A DNA stretch of 64,000 nucleotides from Streptomyces sp. KL109B (GCF_030766935.1 NZ_JASERL010000002.1:620001-684000); one strand, 5' to 3'. Positions 8,792 to 17,671 are shown, counted from the first letter of the stretch. Notes: generated by a model not told the origin, from the letters alone. Made by a program: numbers and translations.

Positions 8792-9759
8792 CCGTGCAAC
8801 ACACCGGCCGCAGCGCACTGTTGCTCTTTTCCGGACGTTCCCATCCCGCCCTGGCACGCGAGGTCGCCGCGCAGCTCGGCACGTCCCTGGTCGAGACCCG
8901 GGCCATCGATTTCGCCAACGGTGAGATCTACGTCCGCTACCAGCAGTCCGTGCGCGGCGCAGACTGCTTCGTGCTGCAGAGCCACACCGCCCCCATCAAC
9001 AACGCGATCATGGAACAGCTCATCATGATCGACGCGTTGAAGCGGGCCTCGGCACGGTCCATCACCGTCGTGGCCCCCTTCTACGGGTACGCCCGGCAGG
9101 ACCGCAAGCACAGCGGCCGCGAGCCGGTCTCGGCGCGCCTGATGGCGGACCTGTTCAAAGCGGCCGGGGCCGACCGCATCCTCACGCTCGACCTGCACGC
9201 CGACCAGATCCAGGGCTTCTTCGACGGCCCGGTGGATCATCTGTCGGCCATGCCGGTCCTCGCCGACCACATCAGCGGGCAGTATGCGCGCGAGAAGCTC
9301 ACCGTCGTCTCCCCCGACGCCGGCCGGGTCCGTGTCGCGGACGCCTGGGGCGAGCGGCTCGGGGCACCTTTGGCCATCGTGCACAAGCGCCGCGACAAGG
9401 ACGTCGCCCACAGGGTGTCCGCGCACGAGGTCGTCGGCGAGGTCCGCGGCCGGGTCTGCGTCCTCGTCGACGACATGATCGACACGGGCGGCACCATCTG
9501 CGCCGCAGCGGATGCGCTCTTCGAACAGGGCGCGGAGGAAGTGATCGTGGCCGCCACCCATGGTGTCCTGTCCGGACCCGCCGCCGAACGGCTGGCCGCG
9601 TCCAAGGTCACCGAGTTCGTGTTCACCGACACCCTCCCGGTGCCCGGCGCCCTCGGCCAAGAACGGGTCGCCGTGCGCTCCGTGGCACCACTGATCGCCG
9701 GAGCCATCCGGGCAATCCACCGCCAGGACTCCGTCACGCACTTCCTCACCCATCAGTAA
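8788..9759 (+). CDS. prs: Ribose-phosphate pyrophosphokinase, cluster copy
   Basis: The enzyme makes PRPP from ribose 5-phosphate and ATP. The 323-residue protein starts at GTG 8788 in a GTGA overlap. Visible blocks are [10 protein letters not shown] (about 40-49), the flexible-loop region [20 protein letters not shown] (about 94-113), [11 protein letters not shown] (about 134-144) and the PRPP loop [15 protein letters not shown] (about 225-239). Length is slightly over the usual 310-320. Streptomycetes normally have a separate housekeeping prs, so this looks like a dedicated copy. It could feed the phosphoribosyltransferase in the same operon or support ribose-phosphate supply to the C-glycosynthase. 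Confidence 0.92.
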   Translation: MTVQHTGRSALLLFSGRSHPALAREVAAQLGTSLVETRAIDFANGEIYVRYQQSVRGADCFVLQSHTAPINNAIMEQLIMIDALKRASARSITVVAPFYGYARQDRKHSGREPVSARLMADLFKAAGADRILTLDLHADQIQGFFDGPVDHLSAMPVLADHISGQYAREKLTVVSPDAGRVRVADAWGERLGAPLAIVHKRRDKDVAHRVSAHEVVGEVRGRVCVLVDDMIDTGGTICAAADALFEQGAEEVIVAATHGVLSGPAAERLAASKVTEFVFTDTLPVPGALGQERVAVRSVAPLIAGAIRAIHRQDSVTHFLTHQ

Positions 9760-9764
9760 CCCAT

Positions 9765-9804
9765 GCGCCCGGTGGGGAGGGCCATGGTCCTCCCCACCGG
9801 GCGC
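9765..9804. terminator. Strong hairpin closing the C-nucleoside-type operon
   Basis: A perfect 16-bp stem (9765-9780 with 9789-9804, GCGCCCGGTGGGGAGG on the left arm) around an 8-base loop begins five bases after the prs stop codon. There is no U-run, as is common for Streptomyces terminators. It marks the likely end of the transcript from the nitroreductase or TrpF-like gene through prs. Confidence 0.85.
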
Positions 9805-9962
9805 GGGCACACTGCGCGCAAGGGCCGGGCGGCCGATGCGCCGACGTGGGCAAACCGTTCCGGTTGAGCCGGGATGGCCGAGACCCGCGTTGCTTGCGCG
9901 GCACTCTCCATGAACACGTCTGTGACGTTCCATCACAAACCAGTCGCAGCAACGGAGATAAC

Positions 9963-10565
9963 GTGCACCTCAGACCCATCGCGCAAGCAGTCTCGACTGC
10001 GGCCATAGCCCTGGCACTGCTCTCCCGGCGCCCGGTACGGGCCCGGCTGCTCGACGCAGCGATGCAGTCTCAGGACCACCGCGCGCAGCGCGCCCGGGCC
10101 GCGCGCTGGGCATTCCACCCGCTCCCCCTCCACCCCGTTCCCCACGCGCTGCCCTGCGCCGCCCGGTTCGCCGCTCTCGTCCTGACCTCGCACACCCGCT
10201 CCGACGGCACCGGCGCAGTCGAGATGGACCTGCTCACGCACCTGTGCGGGCAGACACCCCAACAACTGGGCGGCCTGCTCGGCCAGCTGGTCCGATCACG
10301 CTTCTTGTCCTCCTGGCGCGACGTCCGGGCAGAGGACGAGGTCTCCTGGCAACTGGGCGCCCACCGTCGACACCCCTCGACGGCCGGTCGAGGGATCACT
10401 CCTGTCGCGCATGAGACTTCACTCCGCAAGGGGCGACCAGCCACTCAAGCAGGCTCCACGACTTGCAATGCCCGGCTGCAGGGCCGGCAGGGACGCACCC
10501 GGACTCGACTGAGCCCGTACCAACCTGGCGGCGGAGCCCGCCAGTTGGACGTGCCTGCAACATGA
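9963..10565 (+). CDS. Hypothetical protein, C-terminal end probably altered by the IS
   Basis: The reading frame from GTG 9963, with GGAG seven bases upstream, opens MHLRPIAQAVSTAAIALALL. It contains a hydrophobic N terminus, an Arg/Ala-rich stretch and a helix-turn-helix-like segment, DLLTHLCGQTPQQLGGLLGQ (about 87-106). I recognise no named family; a winged-helix or orphan streptomycete protein is possible. The last part (after about residue 145, from roughly 10400) is low-complexity and runs into the left flank of the IS112-like element, so the original C terminus may have been replaced. Nucleotides 9805-9962 before it hold no recognisable gene. Confidence 0.4.
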   Translation: MHLRPIAQAVSTAAIALALLSRRPVRARLLDAAMQSQDHRAQRARAARWAFHPLPLHPVPHALPCAARFAALVLTSHTRSDGTGAVEMDLLTHLCGQTPQQLGGLLGQLVRSRFLSSWRDVRAEDEVSWQLGAHRRHPSTAGRGITPVAHETSLRKGRPATQAGSTTCNARLQGRQGRTRTRLSPYQPGGGARQLDVPAT

Positions 10566-11539
10566 CGAAGCTCCTGGTAGACGAGTTGTCGACCAAGATC
10601 AACCGTCGTGCCAGGAGCTCCGCGTGCTTGTCTACCCGTCCGCGATCGATCTGTCCACCGCGCACCTGCGTCACCTGGGCCGGCACCTGGCGGCTCGACG
10701 CCGCGAGATCGGCACCCGGTGGAGGCGACTGATCCCCGGCCGGCAGGCCCTGCTCGCCCTGACCCATCTGCGGTGTGGCGACACATACGCCCAGCTCGCC
10801 GCCGGATTCGGCATCGGCATCGCAACCGCCTACCGCTACATCCGCGAGGCCATCGACGTCCTGGCCGCGCTCGCACCGACACTGGACGTGGCGATGCAGA
10901 CCGCCCGCACGAAGGCCTTCGTGATCCTGGACGGCACGGTGCGCCACGAGGCGCTTGATGATCGGGCGGGGGTGAAAGGACCCCGCCGCTGGGCTGTCGC
11001 AGCAGTCCGGCTGAAGCTGAGGGCAGCCTGATCCGGGGGACGTCGGTGAGGGTGGGAAGCGGCCCTGACAACGCCGGGACGCATCGGCACTGCCAGACGG
11101 TGCGGGTCCGGCAAGCGAGACGAGAAGGTGTACGAGAGGAACCAGTGGTAAAGCCCCGTAAGCGAGCGAACCGGCTCCAACCTGGTGGATATGGGCCGGG
11201 ATGCAGCGCGTGGCCACTTCGGTGGCCAACTCCGAAGCCGCGTAGTGCCGTCGGTGAGGAGGCCATGGTGAAGAACTGCGGCGTAGCCGTGGCGATGTTG
11301 CCGGGGCAAGAGCTGGGCACCTCCCTCGTCGACCGGTCATCGAGTGAACGTGGGAACCATCCCCGGTTGCCCTCTGGGGCAGGCCGCCAGCCTGTTCCAG
11401 GGCAAGCCCGTCGCCGGCTGAAGGCCGTGGGGTGGGGCGGAGGTCCCGTAGTAGTTCGAGCACGCGAGAGGCGTGCACATGGCGAAGGGGACCAGCAAGT
11501 CAGCAGGGAGGGGACTGGAATGCCAGGAGGATGTCGCTG

Positions 11540-12967
11540 GTGAATACCAACGAGCTGGAGTGGGCCTTGTTGAGGGCCGAGCGCCGGGTACTGGGGATTC
11601 AGACCAAACTGCACCAGTGGGCCAGCGGTGACTCTCATCGCAGGTTCGACGATCTGTTCAACCTCGTTACCGATCCCGCTTTCCTGTTGGTCGCGTGGGC
11701 TCGGGTGCGGGGCAACAAGGGTGCTCGCACTGCCGGAGTGGACGGCAACACCGCCCACTATGTGGAGGCCGTGCGAGGAGTTGAGGTTTTCCTCGGCGAG
11801 TTGCGGTCTGCGTTAAAGGACCGCAGTTTCCTTCCGCTGCCGGTGCGTGAGCGGCTCATCCCCAAGGCGAACGGAAAATTGCGTCGTCTCGGGATCGCGA
11901 CCGTTACCGATCGGGTGGTCCAAGCATCCTTGAAGCTGGTACTGGAGCCGATCTTCGAGGCGGATTTCCACCCGCAGAGTTACGGGTTCCGTCCGAGGCG
12001 CCGAGCTCATGACGCGGTGGTGGAAGTGCGTCACCTAGCATCCCGCTCTTATGAGTGGATCGTGGAAGGTGACATTGCCGCCTGCTTCGACGAAATCTCG
12101 CACTCGGCCCTGATGGACAGGGTGCGAGAGCGTGTCGGGGACAAACGCGTCCTGGCCTTGGTGAAGGCGTTCCTCAAGGCAGGCATCCTCGGTGAGGACA
12201 AGGCCCTGAGGGCGACGGATGCCGGTACTCCGCAGGGCTCGATCCTCTCGCCGTTGCTGAGCAATGTGGCCCTGTCCGTCCTGGACGCGTACATCGACCA
12301 GGCGCCGGGCGGGCCACGAGCCCGGCCGCATCAGCGGGCCAAGCGTCGCCGACATGGTCTGCCCAACTACCGGTTGATCCGGTACGCGGACGACTGGTGC
12401 CTGGTGGTGTCGGGTTCCCGCGCTGACGCGGAGGCATTGCGCGAGGAGATCGCGGTCGTGCTCTCCACGATGGGTTTGCGCCTGTCGATGGAGAAAACGC
12501 TGGTCACCCATATCGAGGACGGCCTCGACTTTCTCGGCTGGCGCATCCAGCGCCACCGGAAGCGAGGCACCAGCAAGCACTTCGTTTACCTGTATCCGGC
12601 CAAGAAGGCGCTTCGCTCCATCACGGCCAAGGTGAAGAAGTTGTGCTGGCAGGACGTGAACCTGCCGCTCGATGCTCTGCTGCACCAGCTAAATCAGGTG
12701 CTGCGGGGGTGGACTGCCTATTTCAAGCATGGCTCATCAAAGGCGACCTTCAACTACCTGCGGGCCTACACCTGGAGGCAGGTATTTGGGTGGCTCCGCC
12801 GCAAGTATCGACGAGCCAACTGGAAGACACTCCGCCGCAAGAACACCTGCGACGGATGGTGGCCTGCCACCAGCGAGGTGACCTTGTTCAACCCGGCGGG
12901 AGTGAAGATTATCTACTACTCCTACCGAGGAACGAAGATTCCCTCGCCATGGCCGAGCACCGCATGA
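11540..12967 (+). CDS. Group II intron reverse transcriptase/maturase
   Basis: The 475-residue protein reverse-transcribes the intron and aids its splicing. GTG 11540 is chosen because AGGAGG (11525-11530) sits nine bases upstream; ATG 11531 is in frame but would have no spacing. RT blocks in order are GKLRRLGIATVTDRVVQASL, HPQSYGFRPRRRAHDAV, WIVEGDIAACFDEISHSALM, GTPQGSILSPLLSNVAL and the catalytic RYADDWCLV. The maturase X region follows with LRGWTAYFKHGSSKATF. No C-terminal HNH endonuclease motif is visible, so mobility may depend on single-stranded DNA or replication forks. All catalytic motifs look intact. Confidence 0.93.
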   Translation: MNTNELEWALLRAERRVLGIQTKLHQWASGDSHRRFDDLFNLVTDPAFLLVAWARVRGNKGARTAGVDGNTAHYVEAVRGVEVFLGELRSALKDRSFLPLPVRERLIPKANGKLRRLGIATVTDRVVQASLKLVLEPIFEADFHPQSYGFRPRRRAHDAVVEVRHLASRSYEWIVEGDIAACFDEISHSALMDRVRERVGDKRVLALVKAFLKAGILGEDKALRATDAGTPQGSILSPLLSNVALSVLDAYIDQAPGGPRARPHQRAKRRRHGLPNYRLIRYADDWCLVVSGSRADAEALREEIAVVLSTMGLRLSMEKTLVTHIEDGLDFLGWRIQRHRKRGTSKHFVYLYPAKKALRSITAKVKKLCWQDVNLPLDALLHQLNQVLRGWTAYFKHGSSKATFNYLRAYTWRQVFGWLRRKYRRANWKTLRRKNTCDGWWPATSEVTLFNPAGVKIIYYSYRGTKIPSPWPSTA

Positions 12968-12997
12968 AGAGAAACCGCTGAACCAGAGGGACTTGTG

Positions 12998-13033
12998 GAG
13001 CGCCCGTTGCGCGGAAACGCGCACGGCGGGTGC
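12998..13033 (+). ncRNA. Group II intron domain V hairpin
   Basis: The segment beginning GAGC (12998-13001) carries the AGC catalytic triad, a mainly paired stem and a GAAA tetraloop (13014-13017), and closes with GCACGGCGGGTGC. This is the layout of domain V, the catalytic core of group II ribozymes. The following bases to 13096 would form domain VI; I could not fix the branch-point A by eye. Confidence 0.7.
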
Positions 13034-13548
13034 GGGAGGCGGCTCGGGGAAACCCACCGGCGGCGACGTCGGCAGGGCGCCCCGGGCCGACCTCACGTGC
13101 TGCCGATCGACCGGATCGCCGCCGACCGCCCCTACTACTCCGGCAAGAAGCGCCATCACGGCATGAACGTGCAGGTCCTGACCGACCCCTTCGGCCGGCT
13201 CCTGTGGGCCTCGCCCGCACTGCCCGGCGCGACGCACGACCTGACGGCGGCACGCGAACACGGCATCCTCGACGCCCTCACCGAGGCCGGACTCAACTGC
13301 TGGGCGGACAAGGGATACCAGGGTGCGGGACACCCGGTCCGAGTGCCATTCAAGGGGCGCCGCCTCAAGCGGTGGCAGCGCCGCCACAACACCACCCACG
13401 CGAAGATCCGCTGCGTCGGCGAGCAGGCCATGGCCACCCTCAAGGGCTGGCGCCTGCTGCGCAAGCTGCGCTGCAGCACCCACCGCATTACCGCCATCGT
13501 GAAGGCCGTCCTCACCCTTCACCTCGCGACGACGTCAGGATGAAAAGA

Positions 13549-13635
13549 CCTCAGTGAGGGACCCAGGATCAGGACAGGAAGGTCTTCCGGCCCGTCAAAG
13601 CGGTACTGCAGGGTGTTCTTCGGCGTGTCACTCAC
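13549..13635 (-). pseudogene. pcaD: N-terminal fragment of a 3-oxoadipate enol-lactonase-like hydrolase
   Basis: Reading leftwards from GTG 13635 the frame gives VSDTPKNTLQYRFDGPEDLP then VLILGPSL, the typical N terminus of PcaD-type enol-lactonases (…DGPEDAPVLILGPSLGTT…), which open 3-oxoadipate enol-lactone in protocatechuate breakdown. Family similarity ends at GPSL, exactly where the IS112-like element begins, and the frame continues into IS sequence. The remaining 220 or so residues are not found on the other side of the IS, so the insertion was followed by, or came with, a rearrangement. Confidence 0.6.
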
Positions 13636-13713
13636 CCGCCCGACTCTCTCATCTGTCACGCGATGTCACACCGTCGGGGTAGCGGCCTGCGACCCTTGTC
13701 CCGCTTCGTCTGG

Positions 13714-14295
13714 TCAGGGGTGGGTCATCGAGACGACGTAGATCATGGGGTGGTCGGGGTTGGAGCGGTTCACCACGATGGTCTGGGTCGGGGACGGGTC
13801 GTCCTGGTGGTGGGTGAGGCCGTACCAGGGGCCGGGGCCCGTGAAGTTCCAGCCCGCGATCCTCTGGTCGCGCTCGCTGATCGCGATGTCGTCCGTCGCC
13901 AGGTCGCCCACCGTGTAGCCGGCGTCGACCTGCTCCAGGAACTTGTCGAGGCCGTCGTTGCTGGTGAGGAACTGCGCGTAGAGGCGGCTCACCTTGTAGT
14001 TGTTCGTCTCGTAGTAGGCGACGTTGCGCGAGTGCGGCGGGATCGGGATCTCGTAGAGGCGGCGCTGCACCTTGGACGGCCAGCCGACGGTGAGGCCCGT
14101 CGCCGAGTACTTGGCCTCCTTGTCCTTGCCGCTGTCCCGGCTCTGGCCCGCGGAGATCACCAGGTAGCCGGCGGGGATCCCGATCAGCAGCACGATGGTC
14201 AGGAGCGTGAGGACGCGGCGGCGGATCACATGGCCGCGGTCCTCGGCCGGGCGCGGCTGCTGGTCCGCGGGCGGGGGCTGGCGGGGCACGGTCAT
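13714..14295 (-). CDS. Membrane-anchored protein of unknown function
   Basis: The 193-residue protein has a cytoplasmic basic, proline-rich N terminus (about 1-25), one transmembrane helix (VLTLLTIVLLIGIPAGYLVI, about 29-48) and an extracellular domain. That domain contains TGLTVGWPSKVQRRLYEIPI, YYETNNYKVSRLYAQFL and a C-terminal NRSNPDHPMIYVVSMTHP. ATG 14295 is chosen because AGGAAAG lies just upstream. It follows the ROK gene by 42 bp on the same strand and may be co-transcribed. I do not recognise the family; it has no cysteine pair or catalytic signature. Confidence 0.75.
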   Translation of the reverse strand: MTVPRQPPPADQQPRPAEDRGHVIRRRVLTLLTIVLLIGIPAGYLVISAGQSRDSGKDKEAKYSATGLTVGWPSKVQRRLYEIPIPPHSRNVAYYETNNYKVSRLYAQFLTSNDGLDKFLEQVDAGYTVGDLATDDIAISERDQRIAGWNFTGPGPWYGLTHHQDDPSPTQTIVVNRSNPDHPMIYVVSMTHP

Positions 14296-14337
14296 GGCTG
14301 GCTTTCCTGTCACTTTCTGCGGCATCTGCGGCCCTGG

Positions 14338-15504
14338 TCAGCCCTGTTGTTCCAGGCCGTCGACGGGCGGGGCCGTCGAGGTGCGGGTGCGGGCGTAGCG
14401 CTCGTACCGCTCGTGGCGCTCCACGCGGCGGCGCTTGGCGCGGCGGAAGCGGCGGGCGACGAGGCGGGCCAGGTCCGCGGCGCCGACCATGCCGGCCTCG
14501 GGGCCGAGCTGGGCGCGGGCGATGCGGGCCTCGGGGCGGTAGCCGCGGCCGGTGAGCTGGCGCTTGAAGGCGTCGCGGGCGGGCGCGATCAGCAGGTCGT
14601 CGGCCGCGCTGACACCGCCGCCGATGACGAAGCACGAGGGGTCGAGGGCCGCGGCGAGGTTCGCTATGCCGACGCCCAGCCACTGGCCGATGTCCTGCAG
14701 CAGCTCGACGCACATGGCGTCGCCCTCGCGGGCCAGCTCGGTGATGAGCGGTCCTGTGATGTCGGGGATGTGGCCCTGGACGCGCTCGATGATGTTGTAC
14801 GCGACCGGGGAGTCGGCCGCCGCGAGTTCGCGGGCCTCGCGGACCAGGGCGTTGCCGGAGCTGTACTGCTCCCAGCAGCCGCGGTTTCCGCACGGGCAGC
14901 GGTGCCCTCCGGGGACGACCTGCATGTGGCCGAACTCGCCGGCGACGCCGTACTTGCCGCGCTTGACCTGGCCGTCTTCGAGGATCGCGCCGCCGATGCC
15001 GGTGCCGAGCGTGATCATGACGAGGTGGTCCTCGCCGCGGCCCGCGCCGAAGCGCCACTCCGCCCAGGCGGCGGTGTTGGCGTCGTTGTCGACGAGTACG
15101 GGGACGGAGAGGCGGCCGCTGAGGCGGTCCCGGAGGGGTTCGTTGCGCCACGACAGGTGGGGCGCGAACAGGACGCGGTTGCGGTCCGCGTCGACCCAGC
15201 CGGCCGCGCCGATGCCGACCGCGTGCACGTCGTGGCGGTCGGAGAGGTCGAGCACCAGCTCCGTGATGGTGTCCTCGACGACCTTGGGGCTCTTGGACTT
15301 GTCCGGGGTCTCCGTGCGGAGCGTCTCCAGGATGGTCCCGTCCGCGTCGACCACGCCGGCCATCACCTTCGTGCCGCCGATGTCGATGCCGACGGTGGGG
15401 ACCCGCGGGGCGGTCGTGTGCGAACGGCGCTCGCGGGTGCCGACCGTCCTCAGGACGGTGGCCCGGGCGCTGCCACGGTGGGCGAGGTCGCGGTAGGTGC
15501 TCAT
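14338..15504 (-). CDS. ROK-family sugar kinase
   Basis: The 388-residue protein is a ROK kinase that would phosphorylate an incoming sugar. It shows the ATP phosphate-1 motif VGIDIGGTKVMAGVVD (about 38-53), DNDANTAAWAEW, ITLGTGIGGAI, the histidine and cysteine zinc motif EFGHMQVVPGGHRCPCGNRG and the phosphate-2 region FVIGGGVS. There is no N-terminal helix-turn-helix, so it is a kinase rather than a ROK repressor, although a 35-residue basic N-terminal extension precedes the domain. It lies downstream of the ABC uptake genes on the same strand, separated by a large palindrome, and probably acts on the imported substrate. Confidence 0.88.
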   Translation of the reverse strand: MSTYRDLAHRGSARATVLRTVGTRERRSHTTAPRVPTVGIDIGGTKVMAGVVDADGTILETLRTETPDKSKSPKVVEDTITELVLDLSDRHDVHAVGIGAAGWVDADRNRVLFAPHLSWRNEPLRDRLSGRLSVPVLVDNDANTAAWAEWRFGAGRGEDHLVMITLGTGIGGAILEDGQVKRGKYGVAGEFGHMQVVPGGHRCPCGNRGCWEQYSSGNALVREARELAAADSPVAYNIIERVQGHIPDITGPLITELAREGDAMCVELLQDIGQWLGVGIANLAAALDPSCFVIGGGVSAADDLLIAPARDAFKRQLTGRGYRPEARIARAQLGPEAGMVGAADLARLVARRFRRAKRRRVERHERYERYARTRTSTAPPVDGLEQQG

Positions 15505-15605
15505 TGCGGCGATTCTGCCTCACGCATCGGCTCCGCCGCATACCGGGTTTTGCGCCGCGTCGGGGTGGGGCCCCATCCCGGGTGACACCCACTCGGCGCA
15601 CGCTC

Positions 15606-15650
15606 CGCGCAGTTCCCCGCGCCCCTTTCAGGGGCGCGGGGAACTGCGCG
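15606..15650. terminator. 21-bp perfect hairpin between the ABC operon and the ROK gene
   Basis: CGCGCAGTTCCCCGCGCCCC (15606-15625) pairs with its exact complement at 15631-15650, and a further T-A pair leaves a 3-base loop. This GC-rich palindrome occurs repeatedly between streptomycete genes. Here it follows the ATPase gene end (15789) and precedes the ROK start, so it can terminate the ABC transcript or act in either direction. Confidence 0.75.
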
Positions 15651-15788
15651 AATGGTGACCAGCGACGCGACGCGCGGCCGCCCGCGCCCAAGAACCACAC
15701 GCCGAACCACGCGAACGCGACCAACGACGCGACCCGCGGCCGCCAGGCACACGCGGGACGCGCACGGCGGCGGCGCGTCGCGGGGGCG

Positions 15789-16625
15789 CTACTTTTCGGT
15801 GCCGTCGGGCGTATGCCCGCCCAAGTGCGTCGGCACCGGTGCCCGCTCCAGCTCATGGCGGAGGTCGTCCAGCTCGGAGCCGCCCGCCATCTGCCGGGTC
15901 AGCTCGTCGAGCGTGATCTCGTCGCGGGTGTGGCTGCCGAACATCGCGCCGCGCTTCAGGAGCACGAACCGGTCCCCCACGAGGTACGCGTGGTGCGGGT
16001 TGTGAGTGATCAGGACCACGCCGAGACCCGCGTCACGCGCCGCCGCGACGTACTTCAGGACGACCCCCGACTGCTTCACGCCGAGCGCCGCCGTCGGCTC
16101 GTCCAGGACGAGGACCTTCGCGCCGAAGTACACGGCGCGGGCGATGGCGACGCACTGGCGCTCACCGCCGGACAGCGTGCCGATCGGCTGGTCGACGTCG
16201 CGCAGGTCGATACCCATGCGGGCCAGTTCCTCGTGCGTCGTCCGCCGCATCAGCTCGACGTCGAGCCGCTTGAAGGGGCCGGTGCCCTTCGTGGGCTCGG
16301 AGCCGAGGAAGAAGTTGCGCCACACCGGCATCAGCGGAACGACGGCCAGGTCCTGGTAGACCGTGGCGATGCCCCGGTTCAGCGCGTCGCGCGGGTTGCT
16401 CAGGCGGGTTTCCTCGCCCTCGATCGCGAAGCGGCCACCGTCGTGCTGGTGCAGACCCGCGATGATCTTGATCAGCGTCGACTTGCCCGCGCCGTTGTCG
16501 CCGAGAACGCAGGAGATCTCGCCCGCGTTGACCACGAGCGACACGTCGTCGAGCGCGCGGATGTTGCCGTAGAACTTGCTGACGCCGGCCAGCTCCACCA
16601 GCGGCGTACGCGTATCGGTCGTCAT
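15789..16625 (-). CDS. Sugar ABC transporter ATP-binding protein, single domain
   Basis: The 278-residue ATPase has Walker [10 protein letters not shown] (about 38-46), the Q-loop in [12 protein letters not shown], the signature LSGGERQ, Walker [12 protein letters not shown] and the H-loop LITHN. The sequence and the DNGAGKSTL motif are of the RbsA/XylG class, but only one of the usual two nucleotide-binding domains is present, so it would act as a homodimer. ATG 16625 overlaps the permease stop (ATGA). The C-terminal 40 residues ([20 protein letters not shown]) are a short acidic-histidine tail of unknown role. Confidence 0.92.
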   Translation of the reverse strand: MTTDTRTPLVELAGVSKFYGNIRALDDVSLVVNAGEISCVLGDNGAGKSTLIKIIAGLHQHDGGRFAIEGEETRLSNPRDALNRGIATVYQDLAVVPLMPVWRNFFLGSEPTKGTGPFKRLDVELMRRTTHEELARMGIDLRDVDQPIGTLSGGERQCVAIARAVYFGAKVLVLDEPTAALGVKQSGVVLKYVAAARDAGLGVVLITHNPHHAYLVGDRFVLLKRGAMFGSHTRDEITLDELTRQMAGGSELDDLRHELERAPVPTHLGGHTPDGTEK

Positions 16626-17671
16626 TTGCTCGCCTCCGCGCGCTTGCGGACCCACGCGTTCAGCAGGGTCGCGAGGAGCAGCATCGCCCCCAGGAAGAAC
16701 TTGAACCAGTCCGAGTTCCACTCGGCGAACACGATGCCCTTGCTGGTCATGCCGAAGATCAGCGCGCCGATCGCCGCGCCGACCGCCGAGCCGTAGCCGC
16801 CGGTGATCAGGCAGCCGCCGATGACGGCCGCGACGATGTAGATCAGCTCGTTGCCGACGCCCTCGCCGGACTGCACGACGTCGTAACTGAACAGCAGGTG
16901 CTGGCCGGAGATCCAGGCGCCGAAGGCGACGCCCATGTAGAGGCCGATCTTCGTCTTGTTGACCGGGACACCGACCGCGCGGGCCGCGTTGAGATCGCCG
17001 CCGACCGCGAAGATCCAGTTGCCGATGCGGGTACGGAGCAGGATCCAGGTCGCGACGACGACGAGGGCGAGCCACCAGATGATCGTGATCTTGAAGTCGA
17101 CGCCGCCGATGCTGAACGTGGAGGCGAAGACGGACTTGGCCGAATCGAAGCCCTCCATGTCGGCGATCGACTTCGTCGAGACGGTGCCGCTGATCATCTT
17201 CGTGAAGCCCAGGTTCATGCCCGTCAGCATCAGGAACGTGCCGAGCGTGATGATGAAGCTGGGGAGTTTGGTGCGGGTCAGCATGACGCCGTTGAAGACA
17301 CCGATGGCGAGCGTCGCCAGCAACGAGACGCCGACACCCACCCACGTGTTCGCCGTCATCTGGTAGCTGAACATCGACGAGATCAGCGCCGACGACGTCA
17401 CCATGACGCCCGTCGACAGGTCGAACTCGCCGCCGATCATCAGCAGCGCCACCGGCACGGCCATGATGCCGAGCACCGACGACGCGTACAGGACCGTCGC
17501 GAGGCTGGTCGCCCGCAGAAAGCTGTCCGCGAAGATCACGAAGAAGAGGAAGACGGCGACGGCGCCGATGACCGAGCCCAGCTCCGGGCGGCCCATCAGC
17601 TTCTTCCAGGGCGAGGTCTTCACGAGCCGTTCGTCGGCCCGCGCCGCATCCTGAGGAGTCGTCGTACTCAT
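16622..17671 (-). CDS. Sugar ABC transporter permease, RbsC/FrcC type
   Basis: The 349-residue protein has eight to ten membrane segments and the branched-chain/ribose permease layout. Characteristic segments are [17 protein letters not shown] (about 76-92), [20 protein letters not shown] (about 134-153), and [20 protein letters not shown] followed by [24 protein letters not shown]. Start ATG 17671 overlaps the upstream lipoprotein stop by 4 bp. It would move a monosaccharide or polyol with the ATPase at 15789 and the two binding proteins upstream. Confidence 0.93.
   Translation of the reverse strand: MSTTTPQDAARADERLVKTSPWKKLMGRPELGSVIGAVAVFLFFVIFADSFLRATSLATVLYASSVLGIMAVPVALLMIGGEFDLSTGVMVTSSALISSMFSYQMTANTWVGVGVSLLATLAIGVFNGVMLTRTKLPSFIITLGTFLMLTGMNLGFTKMISGTVSTKSIADMEGFDSAKSVFASTFSIGGVDFKITIIWWLALVVVATWILLRTRIGNWIFAVGGDLNAARAVGVPVNKTKIGLYMGVAFGAWISGQHLLFSYDVVQSGEGVGNELIYIVAAVIGGCLITGGYGSAVGAAIGALIFGMTSKGIVFAEWNSDWFKFFLGAMLLLATLLNAWVRKRAEASK

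Larger units (their letters stand above)
10939..13096 (+). mobile_element. Group II intron inserted in the IS transposase gene
   Basis: The 2158-bp insert begins GTGCG (10939), the group II 5' consensus, and ends AC (13095-13096), matching the 3' AY rule. Its removal rejoins the transposase codons in phase. The first bases fold as GCGCC-acga-GGCGC, the start of domain I. A reverse transcriptase/maturase frame lies in the domain IV position, and a domain V-like hairpin lies 60-100 bases before the 3' end. The exon 1 end, GACGGCACG, would be the IBS1/IBS2 target. Orientation matches the host gene, as needed for splicing. Confidence 0.85.
10624..13543 (+). pseudogene. IS112-like transposase, split by the group II intron but in frame if spliced
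   Basis: Exon 1 (10624-10938, GTG start) encodes 105 residues ending KAFVILDGT, including the helix-turn-helix CGDTYAQLAAGFGIGIATAY and the first catalytic Asp in ILDGT. Exon 2 (13097-13543) continues VLPIDRIAADRPYYSGKK, then GATHDLTAAREHG, the second Asp in WADKGYQG and HAKIRCVGEQAMATLK with the Glu. Joined at 10938/13097 the frame is continuous and gives 253 residues, the expected length, so splicing would restore a complete DDE enzyme. Unspliced, the frame reads into the intron and stops at 11031. It is called a pseudogene only because the gene is interrupted at DNA level. Confidence 0.8.
10569..13548 (+). mobile_element. IS112-like (IS5 group) insertion sequence interrupted by a group II intron
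   Basis: The element consists of a two-part DDE transposase gene (10624-10938 and 13097-13543) separated by a group II intron. Upstream of the transposase start a 9-bp inverted repeat (AGCTCCTGG 10569-10577, CCAGGAGCT 10611-10619) could form a leader hairpin. The right boundary is placed near 13548 because a chromosomal open frame on the minus strand stops matching its family there. The left boundary is not defined: I found no terminal inverted repeat pair or target duplication by eye. Without the intron the element would be about 0.8 kb, normal for this group. Confidence 0.7.

Noticed and set aside
13649..15856. 735-codon minus-strand frame over the ROK and hypothetical genes
   Set aside because: It is low-complexity Arg/Pro/Gly-rich and out of frame with the ROK kinase, which has intact motifs.
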